Assembly: GCF_040760005.1 (NCBI RefSeq)
Contig: NZ_CP099760.1
Span: forward strand, 4,991,501 to 5,055,500
From: Pseudomonas sp. stari2
GTDB lineage: Bacteria > Pseudomonadota > Gammaproteobacteria > Pseudomonadales > Pseudomonadaceae
DNA: 64,000 nucleotides
Direction of reading: 5' to 3'
The notes below the pieces were generated by a model. The model was not told the DNA's origin. It did not search any database and saw nothing but the letters and a program-made list of their open reading frames with translations. The translations under genes were made by a program, and so were the position numbers. Position 1 is the stretch's first letter. Each line of letters begins with the position of its first letter. Shown in pieces: positions 17,431 through 25,685 of the stretch.

Positions 17431-18639
17431 ATGGCTGAACAAGGTTCGCCGCGCCGCTTTGCGCGCATTGATCGACTCCCCCCTTACGTTTTCAACATCA
17501 CCGCCGAGCTGAAGATGGCCGCCCGACGTCGTGGCGAAGACATCATCGACTTGAGCATGGGCAACCCCGACGGCGCCACGCCGCCGCACATCGTTGAAAA
17601 ACTGGTGCAGGTTGCACAACGCGAAGACACCCACGGCTACTCCACGTCCAAGGGCATTCCGCGCCTGCGTCGGGCGATTTCCAACTGGTACAAGGAACGC
17701 TACGAGGTCGATATCGACCCTGAAAGCGAAGCCATCGTCACCATCGGTTCCAAGGAAGGCCTGGCTCACCTGATGCTGGCGACCCTGGATCAGGGCGACA
17801 CCGTGCTGGTGCCGAACCCGAGCTACCCGATTCACATCTACGGTGCCGTGATTGCCGGCGCCCAGGTGCGGTCGGTGCCGCTGGTGCCAGGTGTGGATTT
17901 CTTCGACGAGCTGGAACGGGCGATTCGCGGCTCGATCCCGAAACCGAAGATGATGATTCTGGGCTTCCCGTCCAACCCTACCGCGCAGTGCGTGGAGCTG
18001 GATTTCTTCGAACGCGTGATCGCCCTCGCCAAACAGTACGACGTGCTGGTGGTGCACGATCTGGCCTACGCCGACATCGTCTATGACGGCTGGAAAGCCC
18101 CGTCGATCATGCAGGTGCCGGGCGCCAAGGACATCGCGGTGGAGTTTTTCACCCTGTCCAAGAGCTACAACATGGCGGGCTGGCGGATCGGTTTCATGGT
18201 CGGCAACCCGGAACTGGTCAGCGCCCTGGCGCGAATCAAGAGCTACCACGACTACGGCACGTTCACCCCGCTGCAGGTGGCCGCGATTGCTGCGCTGGAA
18301 GGCGATCAGCAATGCGTGCGCGACATCGCCGAGCAGTATCGTCAGCGCCGTAACGTGCTGGTCAAAGGCCTGCATGAACTGGGCTGGATGGTCGAAAACC
18401 CGAAAGCCTCGATGTACGTCTGGGCGAAGATTCCCGACGCCTACGCGCACCTCGGCTCGCTGGAGTTCGCCAAGAAGCTGCTGGCCGAGGCCAAGGTCTG
18501 CGTCTCGCCGGGTGTCGGCTTTGGTGAGTACGGCGACGATCACGTGCGCTTCGCGCTGATCGAGAACCAGGACAGGATTCGTCAGGCGGTACGCGGGATT
18601 CGCGGGATGTTCCGGGCGGATGGCCTGGGCACCAAGTAA
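17431..18639 (+). CDS. alaC: Alanine-forming aminotransferase, AlaC type
   Basis: A 402-residue fold-type I PLP enzyme, class I/II. AlaC transfers the amino group of glutamate to pyruvate to make alanine. The N-terminus [21 protein letters not shown] and [16 protein letters not shown] match Ala[10 protein letters not shown] at 181-189 is the substrate-binding Asn region, D210 and Y213 bind the cofactor, and K244 in [15 protein letters not shown] is the Schiff-base lysine. Single gene followed by a terminator; divergent from the LysE-family gene. Confidence 0.9.
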   Translation: MAEQGSPRRFARIDRLPPYVFNITAELKMAARRRGEDIIDLSMGNPDGATPPHIVEKLVQVAQREDTHGYSTSKGIPRLRRAISNWYKERYEVDIDPESEAIVTIGSKEGLAHLMLATLDQGDTVLVPNPSYPIHIYGAVIAGAQVRSVPLVPGVDFFDELERAIRGSIPKPKMMILGFPSNPTAQCVELDFFERVIALAKQYDVLVVHDLAYADIVYDGWKAPSIMQVPGAKDIAVEFFTLSKSYNMAGWRIGFMVGNPELVSALARIKSYHDYGTFTPLQVAAIAALEGDQQCVRDIAEQYRQRRNVLVKGLHELGWMVENPKASMYVWAKIPDAYAHLGSLEFAKKLLAEAKVCVSPGVGFGEYGDDHVRFALIENQDRIRQAVRGIRGMFRADGLGTK

Positions 18640-18654
18640 CTCGCGAATTGCACC

Positions 18655-18688
18655 CACAAAAAAACCGCATCGCTGCGGTTTTTTTGTG
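18655..18688. terminator. Bidirectional terminator between alaC and gluconate permease
   Basis: CACAAAAAAACCGCA and TGCGGTTTTTTTGTG are perfect complements with loop TCGC, giving T-runs on both strands between convergent genes. Confidence 0.94.
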
Positions 18689-18702
18689 CCTGCGATTCGC
18701 CG

Positions 18703-20055
18703 TTAGACGAACAGCGACAGCAACAGAATGAAGCCCAGACCCACCACCGACAGGATGGTTTCCATCGCCGTCCAGGTCTTGAAGGTCTCGGCCACGGTCA
18801 TGTTGAAGTACTGCTTCACCAGCCAGAAACCGGCGTCGTTGACGTGGGACAGGATCAGCGAGCCGGCACCGGTGGCCAGCACCAGCAGCTCACGGTTCAC
18901 GCCCGGAATCATCCCCACCACCGGCACCACGATGCCCGCGCCAGTAATGGTCGCGACGGTCGCCGAACCGGTGGCGATGCGGATCACCGCCGCCACCAGC
19001 CATGCCAACAGGATCGGCGAGATCTGTGCGCTGACCGCCATGTGGCCGATCACGTCGCCCACGCCGCTGGTCACCAGCATCTGCTTGAAGCCGCCGCCGG
19101 CACCGATGATCAGGATGATCGCGGCAGTCGGCGCCAGGCTCGCATCCAGCCACTTGAGCATCTGCTGAGAACCGATGCCCTGCTTGGCGCCGAAGGTGTA
19201 CAGCGACAGCAGCAAGGCCAGCAACAACGCCGAGATCGGGTGACCGATCATGTCCATCCAGGTGCGGAAGAAATGACCGTCCGGAAGCGCCACGTCGGCG
19301 AAGGTTTTCAGCAGCATCAGGAACACCGGCAGCAGCACGGTGACCAGGGTGATGCCGAAGCTTGGCAGCTTGGCCGAATCGGTTTCACGGGCCAGTTGAT
19401 CGACCAGTTCCTGATTCGGATGACCCGGGATGTGCTTGGCGATGAACGTACCGAAGATCGGGCCGGCAATGATGGCGGTCGGCAGCGCAACGATCAGACC
19501 GTAGAGAATGGTCTTGCCGATGTCGGCACCGAACACGCCGATGGCCAGCAGCGGGCCCGGGTGCGGTGGCACCAGACCATGCACGGCGGACAGGCCGGCG
19601 AGCAGCGGGATACCGATCTTGATGATCGACACGCCAGTGCGACGAGCAACGATGAACACCAGCGGAATCAGCAGCACGAAGCCGATTTCGAAGAACAGCG
19701 GAATGCCCACCAGGAACGCGGCGAACATCATCGCCCACTGCACTTTGTCCTTGCCGAAGGCGCGGATCAGGGTCTGGGCGATCTGATCGGCACCGCCGGA
19801 TTCGGCCATCATTTTGCCGAGCATGGTGCCCAGCGCGAGGATGATGCCGACGAAACCGAGCACGCCACCGAAGCCGTCCTGGAACGCCTTGATGATGGTG
19901 CCGATCGGCATGCCGGACGTCAGGCCGAGGAACGCGGCGGCGATGGTCAGCGCAATAAAGGGATGGATCTTGAACTTGGTGATCAGGACGATAAGCCCGA
20001 TCACCGTGACTACTGCATCAAGCAGCAGGTAGGCGTCATGGGACATGCCAAACAT
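18703..20055 (-). CDS. gntT: Gluconate:H+ symporter, GntP family
   Basis: A 450-residue inner-membrane transporter with about 12-14 helices. The GntP-family signatures are visible: GFGGVLGFVGIILALGTMLGKMMAESGGADQIA near the N-terminus, the PPHPGPLLA motif near residue 160, and DAGFWLVKQYFNMTVAETFKTW near the C-terminus. It imports gluconate, the periplasmic product of glucose oxidation. AGGAG precedes the ATG. It follows gntK on the same strand, with an operator-like motif (20110-20126) in the 82-bp gap. Confidence 0.92.
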   Translation of the reverse strand: MFGMSHDAYLLLDAVVTVIGLIVLITKFKIHPFIALTIAAAFLGLTSGMPIGTIIKAFQDGFGGVLGFVGIILALGTMLGKMMAESGGADQIAQTLIRAFGKDKVQWAMMFAAFLVGIPLFFEIGFVLLIPLVFIVARRTGVSIIKIGIPLLAGLSAVHGLVPPHPGPLLAIGVFGADIGKTILYGLIVALPTAIIAGPIFGTFIAKHIPGHPNQELVDQLARETDSAKLPSFGITLVTVLLPVFLMLLKTFADVALPDGHFFRTWMDMIGHPISALLLALLLSLYTFGAKQGIGSQQMLKWLDASLAPTAAIILIIGAGGGFKQMLVTSGVGDVIGHMAVSAQISPILLAWLVAAVIRIATGSATVATITGAGIVVPVVGMIPGVNRELLVLATGAGSLILSHVNDAGFWLVKQYFNMTVAETFKTWTAMETILSVVGLGFILLLSLFV

Positions 20056-20109
20056 TGGGGGTGTCTCCTGGTTTGTTGTTGTTATTAAAGCGGGTTAATC
20101 AGAAGCCGA

Positions 20110-20126
20110 AAGGACAGCGCTATCTT
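20110..20126. promoter_or_regulatory. Putative GntR operator upstream of gluconate permease
   Basis: AAGGACAGCGCTATCTT is centred on the palindrome AGCGCT. Nearly the same sequence occurs upstream of gntK and gntR (20689 and 20839). It is the type of imperfect palindrome bound by LacI-family proteins. Confidence 0.7.
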
Positions 20127-20137
20127 CACAATCACAC

Positions 20138-20671
20138 TCATACCGCCTGTTTCAGGCCATGAGCCTGCCACCAGACATGGGCTTGCGACGCGAGTTCTTC
20201 AACGCTGTGGATCGAAGCATTCAGGGCAAGGGTCAACGGCTCGCCTACCGGCGATTCGAGGGTGGCGAACTGACTTTCGATCAGCGTCGCCGGCATGAAG
20301 TGGCCCGGGCGATGGGACACGCGGTCGGCGGCGACTTCAGGCGTCAATTCGAGGAACACAAAGCCCAGGCCCGGCAAGGCGCTGCGCAGACGTTCGCGGT
20401 AAATGTGCTTGAGGGCCGAGCAGGTCAGCACCGGGCGTTCGCCCAGAGCGTCAACACGACGCAGCTCATCGCACAGGCTGTCGAGCCAGCCGGCACGGTC
20501 TTCGTCGTTCAGGGGGATCCCCGCGCTCATCTTTTCGATGTTCGCGGCCGGATGGAAAGTATCGCCTTCAATGGCAGTGGCGCCGCTCAATTGGCACAGA
20601 GCCTCGCTGACGCACGTCTTGCCGCAACCGGCAACGCCCATGATGACCAGGGCGGTGATGGGATGATTCAT
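20138..20671 (-). CDS. gntK: Gluconokinase
   Basis: Phosphorylates gluconate with ATP to 6-phosphogluconate, which enters the Entner-Doudoroff pathway encoded at 42.6-60 kb. The 177-residue P-loop kinase has Walker A GVAGCGKT at 12-19, EGDTFHPAANIEKMSAGIPLNDEDRAGWL with the substrate-binding region, and CSALKHIYRERLR, all diagnostic of GntK. GAGGT precedes the ATG. Divergent from gntR, with operator-like motifs on both sides of the shared region. Confidence 0.93.
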   Translation of the reverse strand: MNHPITALVIMGVAGCGKTCVSEALCQLSGATAIEGDTFHPAANIEKMSAGIPLNDEDRAGWLDSLCDELRRVDALGERPVLTCSALKHIYRERLRSALPGLGFVFLELTPEVAADRVSHRPGHFMPATLIESQFATLESPVGEPLTLALNASIHSVEELASQAHVWWQAHGLKQAV

Positions 20672-20688
20672 GTAACACCTCAGCGCGC

Positions 20689-20703
20689 AGACAGCGCTAC
20701 CTT
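20689..20703. promoter_or_regulatory. Putative GntR operator upstream of gntK
   Basis: AGACAGCGCTACCTT lies 18 bases upstream of the gntK start codon, where a bound repressor would overlap the transcription start or leader. Confidence 0.68.
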
Positions 20704-20838
20704 TGCTAGCTATGACTCTAGTGCACAGGCAGAAGTTGCCGACGCCTTCTTGTCGTTTTTTTGGGTTGCAGCAGGTTTTGTCCCAACGCCAAAAAGCGAG
20801 GATCAGGCAGGACCTCGCTCACGCATTTGCAGCTGCAT

Positions 20839-20855
20839 AAGGACAGCGCTACCTT
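20839..20855. promoter_or_regulatory. Putative GntR operator upstream of gntR
   Basis: AAGGACAGCGCTACCTT lies about 33 bases upstream of the repressor start codon, suggesting autoregulation. Confidence 0.68.
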
Positions 20856-20887
20856 AGTGCCTTGATTTTTGTTTGGCAAGCCGCCCG

Positions 20888-21919
20888 ATGACCACCCCTA
20901 AAAACGATAAAAACACCCGCACCACCGGCCGTCCCACCCTCAATGAAGTTGCCCGGCTGGCTGGCGTCAGCCCGATTACCGCTTCTCGCGCATTGCGCGG
21001 GGTCAGCACCGTCGCCACCGAACTGGTGGAAAAAGTCCAGAAAGCCGCGCTGGAACTCAACTACGTGGTCAACCCCGCCGCCCGCGCCCTGGCCTCGGCC
21101 CAGAGCCATTCGGTGGTAGTGCTGGTGCCTTCGCTGGCCAACCTGTTGTTCATCGACACCCTGGAAGCCATTCATCGGGTGCTCACGCCCAAAGGCTTCG
21201 AAGTGCTGATCGGCAACTTCCACTATTCCCGCGATGAAGAAGAGAACCTGCTGCGCAACTACATGGCCTATCAGCCACGCGGCCTCCTGCTGACCGGCTT
21301 CGACCGCACCGAAACCTCGCGGCGGATGATCGAGGCCAGCAATATTCCCTGCGTGTACATGATGGAACTGGACAGCGCCGCCGGGGTGAACTGCGTCGGT
21401 TTCTCCCAGCTCAGCGCCGGTGAAACCGCTGCAGAACATTTGCTGTCCCGTGGCCGCAAGCGCCTGGCGTACATCGGCGCGCAGCTTGATCAACGCACCC
21501 TGCTGCGCGGTGAAGGCTTTCGCAAGGCGTTGCAGAAGGCCGGCCGCTACGATCCGGATCTGGAAGTGCTGACCCCGCGTTCATCCTCCGTGGGCCTGGG
21601 CGGCGAGTTGTTCCTGCAACTGCTGGCGGCGCATCCGGACGTCGATGCGATCTTTTTCGGCAACGACGACCTGGCTCAGGGCGCCCTGCTCGAAGCCCTG
21701 CGCAACGACATCAGGATCCCCGAGCAAGTGGCGATCCTCGGCTTCAACGACCTGCCGATGTCGGAGCACATGGTGCCGCGCCTGAGCAGCATCAACACCC
21801 CGCGCGAGGCCATCGGCCGGCGTGCGGCGGAGCAGATGCTGACGCTGATGGCCGGCAACAGTGTGGCGCGCCCGGTCGAGGACATGGGCTTCGAACTGAA
21901 AATCCGCGAGAGCACCTGA
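20888..21919 (+). CDS. gntR: LacI-family gluconate repressor
   Basis: A 343-residue LacI-type regulator: helix-turn-helix and hinge at about 17-70 (TLNEVARLAGVSPITASRALRG), then the periplasmic-binding-like effector domain ending SSINTPREAIGRRAAEQML. It is adjacent to and divergent from gntK and carries the gluconate-repressor type helix, so its ligand should be gluconate or 6-phosphogluconate. The ATG at 20888 is chosen over a TTG five codons upstream; neither has a strong ribosome site. The gene ends one base before the convergent LysR gene. Confidence 0.9.
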   Translation: MTTPKNDKNTRTTGRPTLNEVARLAGVSPITASRALRGVSTVATELVEKVQKAALELNYVVNPAARALASAQSHSVVVLVPSLANLLFIDTLEAIHRVLTPKGFEVLIGNFHYSRDEEENLLRNYMAYQPRGLLLTGFDRTETSRRMIEASNIPCVYMMELDSAAGVNCVGFSQLSAGETAAEHLLSRGRKRLAYIGAQLDQRTLLRGEGFRKALQKAGRYDPDLEVLTPRSSSVGLGGELFLQLLAAHPDVDAIFFGNDDLAQGALLEALRNDIRIPEQVAILGFNDLPMSEHMVPRLSSINTPREAIGRRAAEQMLTLMAGNSVARPVEDMGFELKIREST

Positions 21920-21920
21920 C

Positions 21921-22793
21921 TCAACCGCCCAGCAACTCCACAAGAGCCAGCGCCCCCTTCTGCAACGGCTGGCTCTTGAGCCACACCGCGTGTACCGGCA
22001 GCACCAGGCCGTTTTCGATGTTACGGAAATTCAGCCGTTTCAATCGTCCGCTATCAAGCCAAGGTTGCACCACCGACAGTGGAAAATTGCCCCAGCCCAA
22101 CCCTGCCTCGACCATCTCCAGCGCCGTCTCCAGATTGTCGGTGCGCCAGTGGGATTCAGCCACCAGCGGCCGGGTTTCGCTGATCGGCAAGTCGCGGCTG
22201 CCGACCACAATCTGCCGCACGTGTACCAGATCCTCGAGAAACAGATCCTGCCCCTGCAACAGCGGACTGTCCGCTGCCAGCGTGGCGATCATCCGTTCAC
22301 TGCCGACAAACTGAAAACGCTCCAGCACGTTCACGCTCAACCCGGCGAACGCCAGGCACACGCTGACCCGGCCACTGTGAAGCATCGCCAGCACATCGTC
22401 CTGCGGCGCGGTCAACACTTCGATATCGAGCAGCGGATGACGTTCGCTGATCTCCTTGATGGCCGCCAGCAACCGTCGACGATCGATATCCGCCGCCACG
22501 CCAATCGACAATTTGCTCTCCAGCCCCAGCGACAACTGCACCGCGTGCACCTGCAATTGCTTGAGCTGATCGGCGATCAATCGCGCATGGGGCACCAGCG
22601 AAAGCGCCATGGCCGTGGGTTGCGGTTCGCGATGACTGCGATCAAACAAGGGATAGCCGAGTTCGGCCTCCAGATTGCCGACGGCCATGCTTACTGCCGA
22701 CGGGACTTTGCCCAACGCCCTGGCAGCGGCGGAAAACGAGCCGCGTTCGATTACGGCGAGAAACAGCTCGATGCTTTCGCTGTTGAAATTCAC
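21921..22793 (-). CDS. LysR-family regulator paired with second PACE efflux gene
   Basis: A 290-residue regulator with helix-turn-helix around SFSAAARALGKVPSAVSMAVGNLE and the segment LFDRSHREPQPTAMA. The latter and LSLGLESKLSIGV parallel the LysR at 9928-10782, which also sits next to a PACE gene. It is divergent from the PACE gene at 22915 with a 121-bp gap and likely controls it. Effector unknown, presumably a cationic compound exported by the pump (inference). Confidence 0.87.
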   Translation of the reverse strand: MNFNSESIELFLAVIERGSFSAAARALGKVPSAVSMAVGNLEAELGYPLFDRSHREPQPTAMALSLVPHARLIADQLKQLQVHAVQLSLGLESKLSIGVAADIDRRRLLAAIKEISERHPLLDIEVLTAPQDDVLAMLHSGRVSVCLAFAGLSVNVLERFQFVGSERMIATLAADSPLLQGQDLFLEDLVHVRQIVVGSRDLPISETRPLVAESHWRTDNLETALEMVEAGLGWGNFPLSVVQPWLDSGRLKRLNFRNIENGLVLPVHAVWLKSQPLQKGALALVELLGG

Positions 22794-22814
22794 TTCATGT
22801 ACCTATCAATAAAA

Positions 22815-22863
22815 ATGAAAGCTTCTGACTTTTTCTGTCATTGCCATTGAAGCTATCTTTCAT
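22815..22863. promoter_or_regulatory. Inverted repeat in the second LysR/PACE promoter region
   Basis: ATGAAAGCTTC at 22815-22825 is mirrored by GAAGCTATCTTTCAT at 22849-22863 (three-base bulge). It lies midway in the divergent region and is a candidate LysR binding site. Confidence 0.4.
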
Positions 22864-22914
22864 CGCCTTCGCCAGCCCCGTTGGCCACAAGTCGCAAGAA
22901 AGAGGCAAATCCCC

Positions 22915-23355
22915 ATGCAAGGCGTCAAACGCAAACTGGTCTACGTGTCGCTCTATGAAGTGATCGGCATGACCTTCTCGGCCTTCGGCCTGGCCTTGTT
23001 GTCCGGCACCTCGCCCGGCAGCACCGGTCCGCTGGCGGTGATCATCACCACGATCGCCGTGACCTGGAACTTCATCTACACCTCGCTGTTCGAGCGCTGG
23101 GAAAGCCGTCAGGTCTCGCGCACCCGCACGGTCAAACGCCGCATCGCCCACGCCGTCGGCTTCCAGCTGACACTGATCGTGTTCCTGATTCCGCTGATCG
23201 CCTGGTGGATGAACATCAGCCTGGTGCAGGCGTTTCTGCTGGATCTGGCGCTGATCGTGTTCATCCCCTGCTACACCTTCGCCTTCAACTGGCTGTTCGA
23301 TAAGGTGTTCGGTTTGCCGGCCTCGGCGCTGCCGGATCCGACACTCGCAGCATGA
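22915..23355 (+). CDS. PACE-family multidrug efflux transporter, second copy
   Basis: A 146-residue four-helix protein of the AceI/PACE family. The conserved Glu in helix 1 (LYEVIGMTFSAFG), W-N-F-I-Y-T-S-L-F-E-R-W after helix 2, the second-repeat start RIAHAVGFQLTLIVFLIPLIAWWM and CYTFAFNWLFDK match the family. It differs considerably from the copy at 9402-9839, for example FQ instead of FEGG at the start of helix 3, so substrate ranges may differ. AGAAAGAGGC lies upstream of the ATG. Confidence 0.87.
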   Translation: MQGVKRKLVYVSLYEVIGMTFSAFGLALLSGTSPGSTGPLAVIITTIAVTWNFIYTSLFERWESRQVSRTRTVKRRIAHAVGFQLTLIVFLIPLIAWWMNISLVQAFLLDLALIVFIPCYTFAFNWLFDKVFGLPASALPDPTLAA

Positions 23356-23480
23356 ATCGCTGATTGGTAAGCGGATATTGCAAGAAATCGGCAGTTTTCC
23401 TGCTTAAGCCGCCGATATAAGCAATCCTTGATTTCCGATAGCAGGCTAAGCTTTTCCATCATAAAAAAATGGATCGGCCC

Positions 23481-24905
23481 ATGACTGCACACGCCCCCGC
23501 CGCCGCGCAACGCGACGGCATCGACCCGATACGCGCCGCACAGATTTCCGCCCGCATCGACCGCCTGCCGGCTGTCGCCACGATCTGGCGGCTGGTGGCG
23601 CTGCTGTCGATCGGTGGTTTCTTCGAACTCTACGACCTGTTCCAGACCGCCTACATCAGTCCCGGTCTGATCCGCGACGGCATTTTCGCCACCGGCAATC
23701 AGGGCGTGTTCGGTTTCTCCGATCAGGCCGCGTTCGCCTCGGCGACGTTCCTCGGCCTGTTTCTCGGTGCCAGCCTGCTCAGCCCCATGGCGGATCGTTT
23801 CGGGCGGCGGGCGATTTTCACCTTCGCGCTGGTCTGGTACACCGTGGCCACGGTGCTGATGGGCGTGCAGAGTTCGGCGCTGGGAATCATCTGCATGCGT
23901 TTTCTGGTGGGCATCGGCCTCGGCATCGAACTGGTGACCATCGACGCCTACCTCTCGGAACTGGTGCCCAAACGCATGCGCAGTTCGGCGTTCGCCTTCG
24001 CGTTTTTCGTGCAGTTCCTGTCGGTGCCGGCGGTGGCATTGATGTCGTGGTGGCTGGTGCCGCAGACGCCGTTCGGAGTGTCCGGCTGGCGCTGGGTGGT
24101 GTTGGCGAGTGCAGTGTTTGCGCTGTTCATCTGGTGGTTGCGCAAGCGCCTGCCGGAGTCGCCGCGCTGGCTGGCTCAGCATGGCCGTTTCGATGAAGCG
24201 AACCGGATTCTCGACGGTATCGAGGCACGCTGCGAGAAGGATCATCACCAGCCACTGGACGCGCCGGAAGCAGTGGCGGTGGATGTCGAAGGCAAGGGCC
24301 GTTTCGCCGACATCTGGCAACCGCCGTATCGCCGCCGGGCGTTGATGTTGATCGTCTTCCACATCTTCCAGGCCATCGGTTTCTTCGGCTTCGGCAACTG
24401 GCTGCCGGCATTGCTTTCCGGCCAGGGCGTCAGTGTCACTCACAGCCTGATGTACGCGTTCATCATCACCCTCGCTTACCCGCTCGGGCCGTTGCTGTTC
24501 GTGAAATTCGCCAACCGCTTCGAGAACAAATGGCAGATCGTCGGCTCGGCCCTCGGCGCCATGACCTTCGGCACCTTGTTCGCGTTGCAGACCAGCGCCT
24601 TCGGCCTGATCTTCTGCGGTGTGATGATCACCTTCTGCAACGCCTGGCTGAGCTTCAGTTATCACTCCTATCAGAGCGAACTGTTCCCCACCAACATCCG
24701 CGCCCGGGCGGTAGGGTTCTGCTATTCGTTCAGCCGGTTGTCGACGGTGTTCAGCAGCCTGTTGATCGGTCTGTTTCTCGATCACTTCGGCACACCGGGC
24801 GTGTTGGCGTTCATCGTCGCCAGCATGCTGATCGTGATGTTGACCATCGGTTATTTCGGCCCCCGCACCCGCAACCTTGCGCTGGAAAACATTGCCCATC
24901 GCTGA
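23481..24905 (+). CDS. MFS transporter, sugar-porter/aromatic-acid type
   Basis: A 474-residue major facilitator with about 12 helices. The loop 2-3 motif is PMADRFGRRAIF (GADRxGRR variant), loop 6 has LPESPRWLAQHGRFDEANRIL, and loop 10-11 has YQSELFPTNIRARAVGF, patterns of the sugar porter and related metabolite:H+ symporter branches. GGFFELYDLFQTAYISPG in helix 1 recalls transporters of organic acids. Substrate not assignable. ATG at 23481 preferred over the one at 23469; both have weak ribosome sites. A long hairpin follows. Confidence 0.85.
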   Translation: MTAHAPAAAQRDGIDPIRAAQISARIDRLPAVATIWRLVALLSIGGFFELYDLFQTAYISPGLIRDGIFATGNQGVFGFSDQAAFASATFLGLFLGASLLSPMADRFGRRAIFTFALVWYTVATVLMGVQSSALGIICMRFLVGIGLGIELVTIDAYLSELVPKRMRSSAFAFAFFVQFLSVPAVALMSWWLVPQTPFGVSGWRWVVLASAVFALFIWWLRKRLPESPRWLAQHGRFDEANRILDGIEARCEKDHHQPLDAPEAVAVDVEGKGRFADIWQPPYRRRALMLIVFHIFQAIGFFGFGNWLPALLSGQGVSVTHSLMYAFIITLAYPLGPLLFVKFANRFENKWQIVGSALGAMTFGTLFALQTSAFGLIFCGVMITFCNAWLSFSYHSYQSELFPTNIRARAVGFCYSFSRLSTVFSSLLIGLFLDHFGTPGVLAFIVASMLIVMLTIGYFGPRTRNLALENIAHR

Positions 24906-24912
24906 CAGACAA

Positions 24913-24949
24913 CGGTCATCCTCTGCCGCCTAACGGCAACGGATGACCG
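24913..24949 (+). terminator. Long hairpin after the MFS gene
   Basis: CGGTCATCC (24913-24921) and GGATGACCG (24941-24949) pair, with a nested TGCCG/CGGCA stem. Only a weak T/C-rich tail follows, so it is a probable rather than certain terminator. Confidence 0.55.
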
Positions 24950-25059
24950 CTTCGCTTGGTTATGTTTGAACCCAAGTCACTGAAATCAAAGAACATGTTC
25001 GCAAGGCACGGTATTTGCTCCCATCAGACCGACAGCCATTACCCACAGGTCTATCCATC

Positions 25060-25626
25060 ATGTTGGTCAGTGCAAAACAACAGCAAATCATCCATCTGCC
25101 CAAGCACCTGAATGATGATGCAACCACCACCGCCGCTGCCGGCCTGCAAGGCGGGTTGCATGGCGCAATGCTGCAAACCCTGCAAGCGCAGACACAGGCG
25201 CAAACCGCTGAAGCCACCGCCAAGGTGCAAGAGTCGGCCACCCAGCTCACCACTCAGCAAGTCAGCGAAGCCACGCGCATCAGCGACAACGTCGACGAGG
25301 CATTCGCCAAGACCCGCGTCGCCCTGCAAACCTCTGATGCTTCGCCGACCAAGTCCTCAGGTTCATCGGCGCTGGACGAGTTCAAAGACTACATGAGCAA
25401 AACGCCGGAACAGCGTCTGCGCGACAGTATCCTGAAAGAAATGGGCCTGACCGAGGACGACATCAAAGCCATGCCGCCGGAGAAACAACTGGCCATCGGC
25501 AAAGAGATCGCCGAGCGCCTGCAAGACAAGATGAAGCTGGCCGAAGCCGAGAAGCAGAACAAGCAAGACGCCAACTCGGCGAAGATCAGCGACCAGTCGG
25601 CCGACAAGTTCCTCGCTTCGCTCTAA
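25060..25626 (+). CDS. Hypothetical coiled-coil/Gln-rich protein, 188 aa
   Basis: Function not recognised. No signal peptide or membrane helix. After a short polar start comes a Gly-rich stretch (GLQGGLHGAML), a Gln/Thr/Ala-rich helical region at about 40-95, a Ser-rich linker, and a charged helical domain with EQRLRDSILKEMGLTEDDIKAMPPEKQ. The last motif is a conserved-looking helix pair; the composition resembles small secreted or cytoskeleton-like proteins, without proof. The ATG at 25060 is preferred, with AGGT about 10 bases upstream. A strong terminator follows. Confidence 0.72.
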   Translation: MLVSAKQQQIIHLPKHLNDDATTTAAAGLQGGLHGAMLQTLQAQTQAQTAEATAKVQESATQLTTQQVSEATRISDNVDEAFAKTRVALQTSDASPTKSSGSSALDEFKDYMSKTPEQRLRDSILKEMGLTEDDIKAMPPEKQLAIGKEIAERLQDKMKLAEAEKQNKQDANSAKISDQSADKFLASL

Positions 25627-25640
25627 CGAACGGCGCAATG

Positions 25641-25671
25641 AAAAAAGGATCCCTGCGGGGATCCTTTTTTT
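25641..25671. terminator. Bidirectional terminator
   Basis: AAAAAAGGATCC and GGATCCTTTTTT pair around CTGCGG, between the convergent hypothetical gene and chemoreceptor gene. Confidence 0.94.
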
Positions 25672-25685
25672 CAGCCGTGAAGCCG

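Noticed and set aside
20701..20838. Hairpin-like GGGTTGCAGCAGG / GTCCCAACG in the gntK-gntR gap as a riboswitch
   Set aside because: Weak pairing and no known aptamer pattern; the region is better explained by divergent promoters and operators.
23271..24899. 542-codon open frame antisense to the MFS transporter
   Set aside because: Composition rich in Gln/His/Arg with no domain pattern; it mirrors a high-GC gene whose antisense frame lacks stops. No ribosome site.
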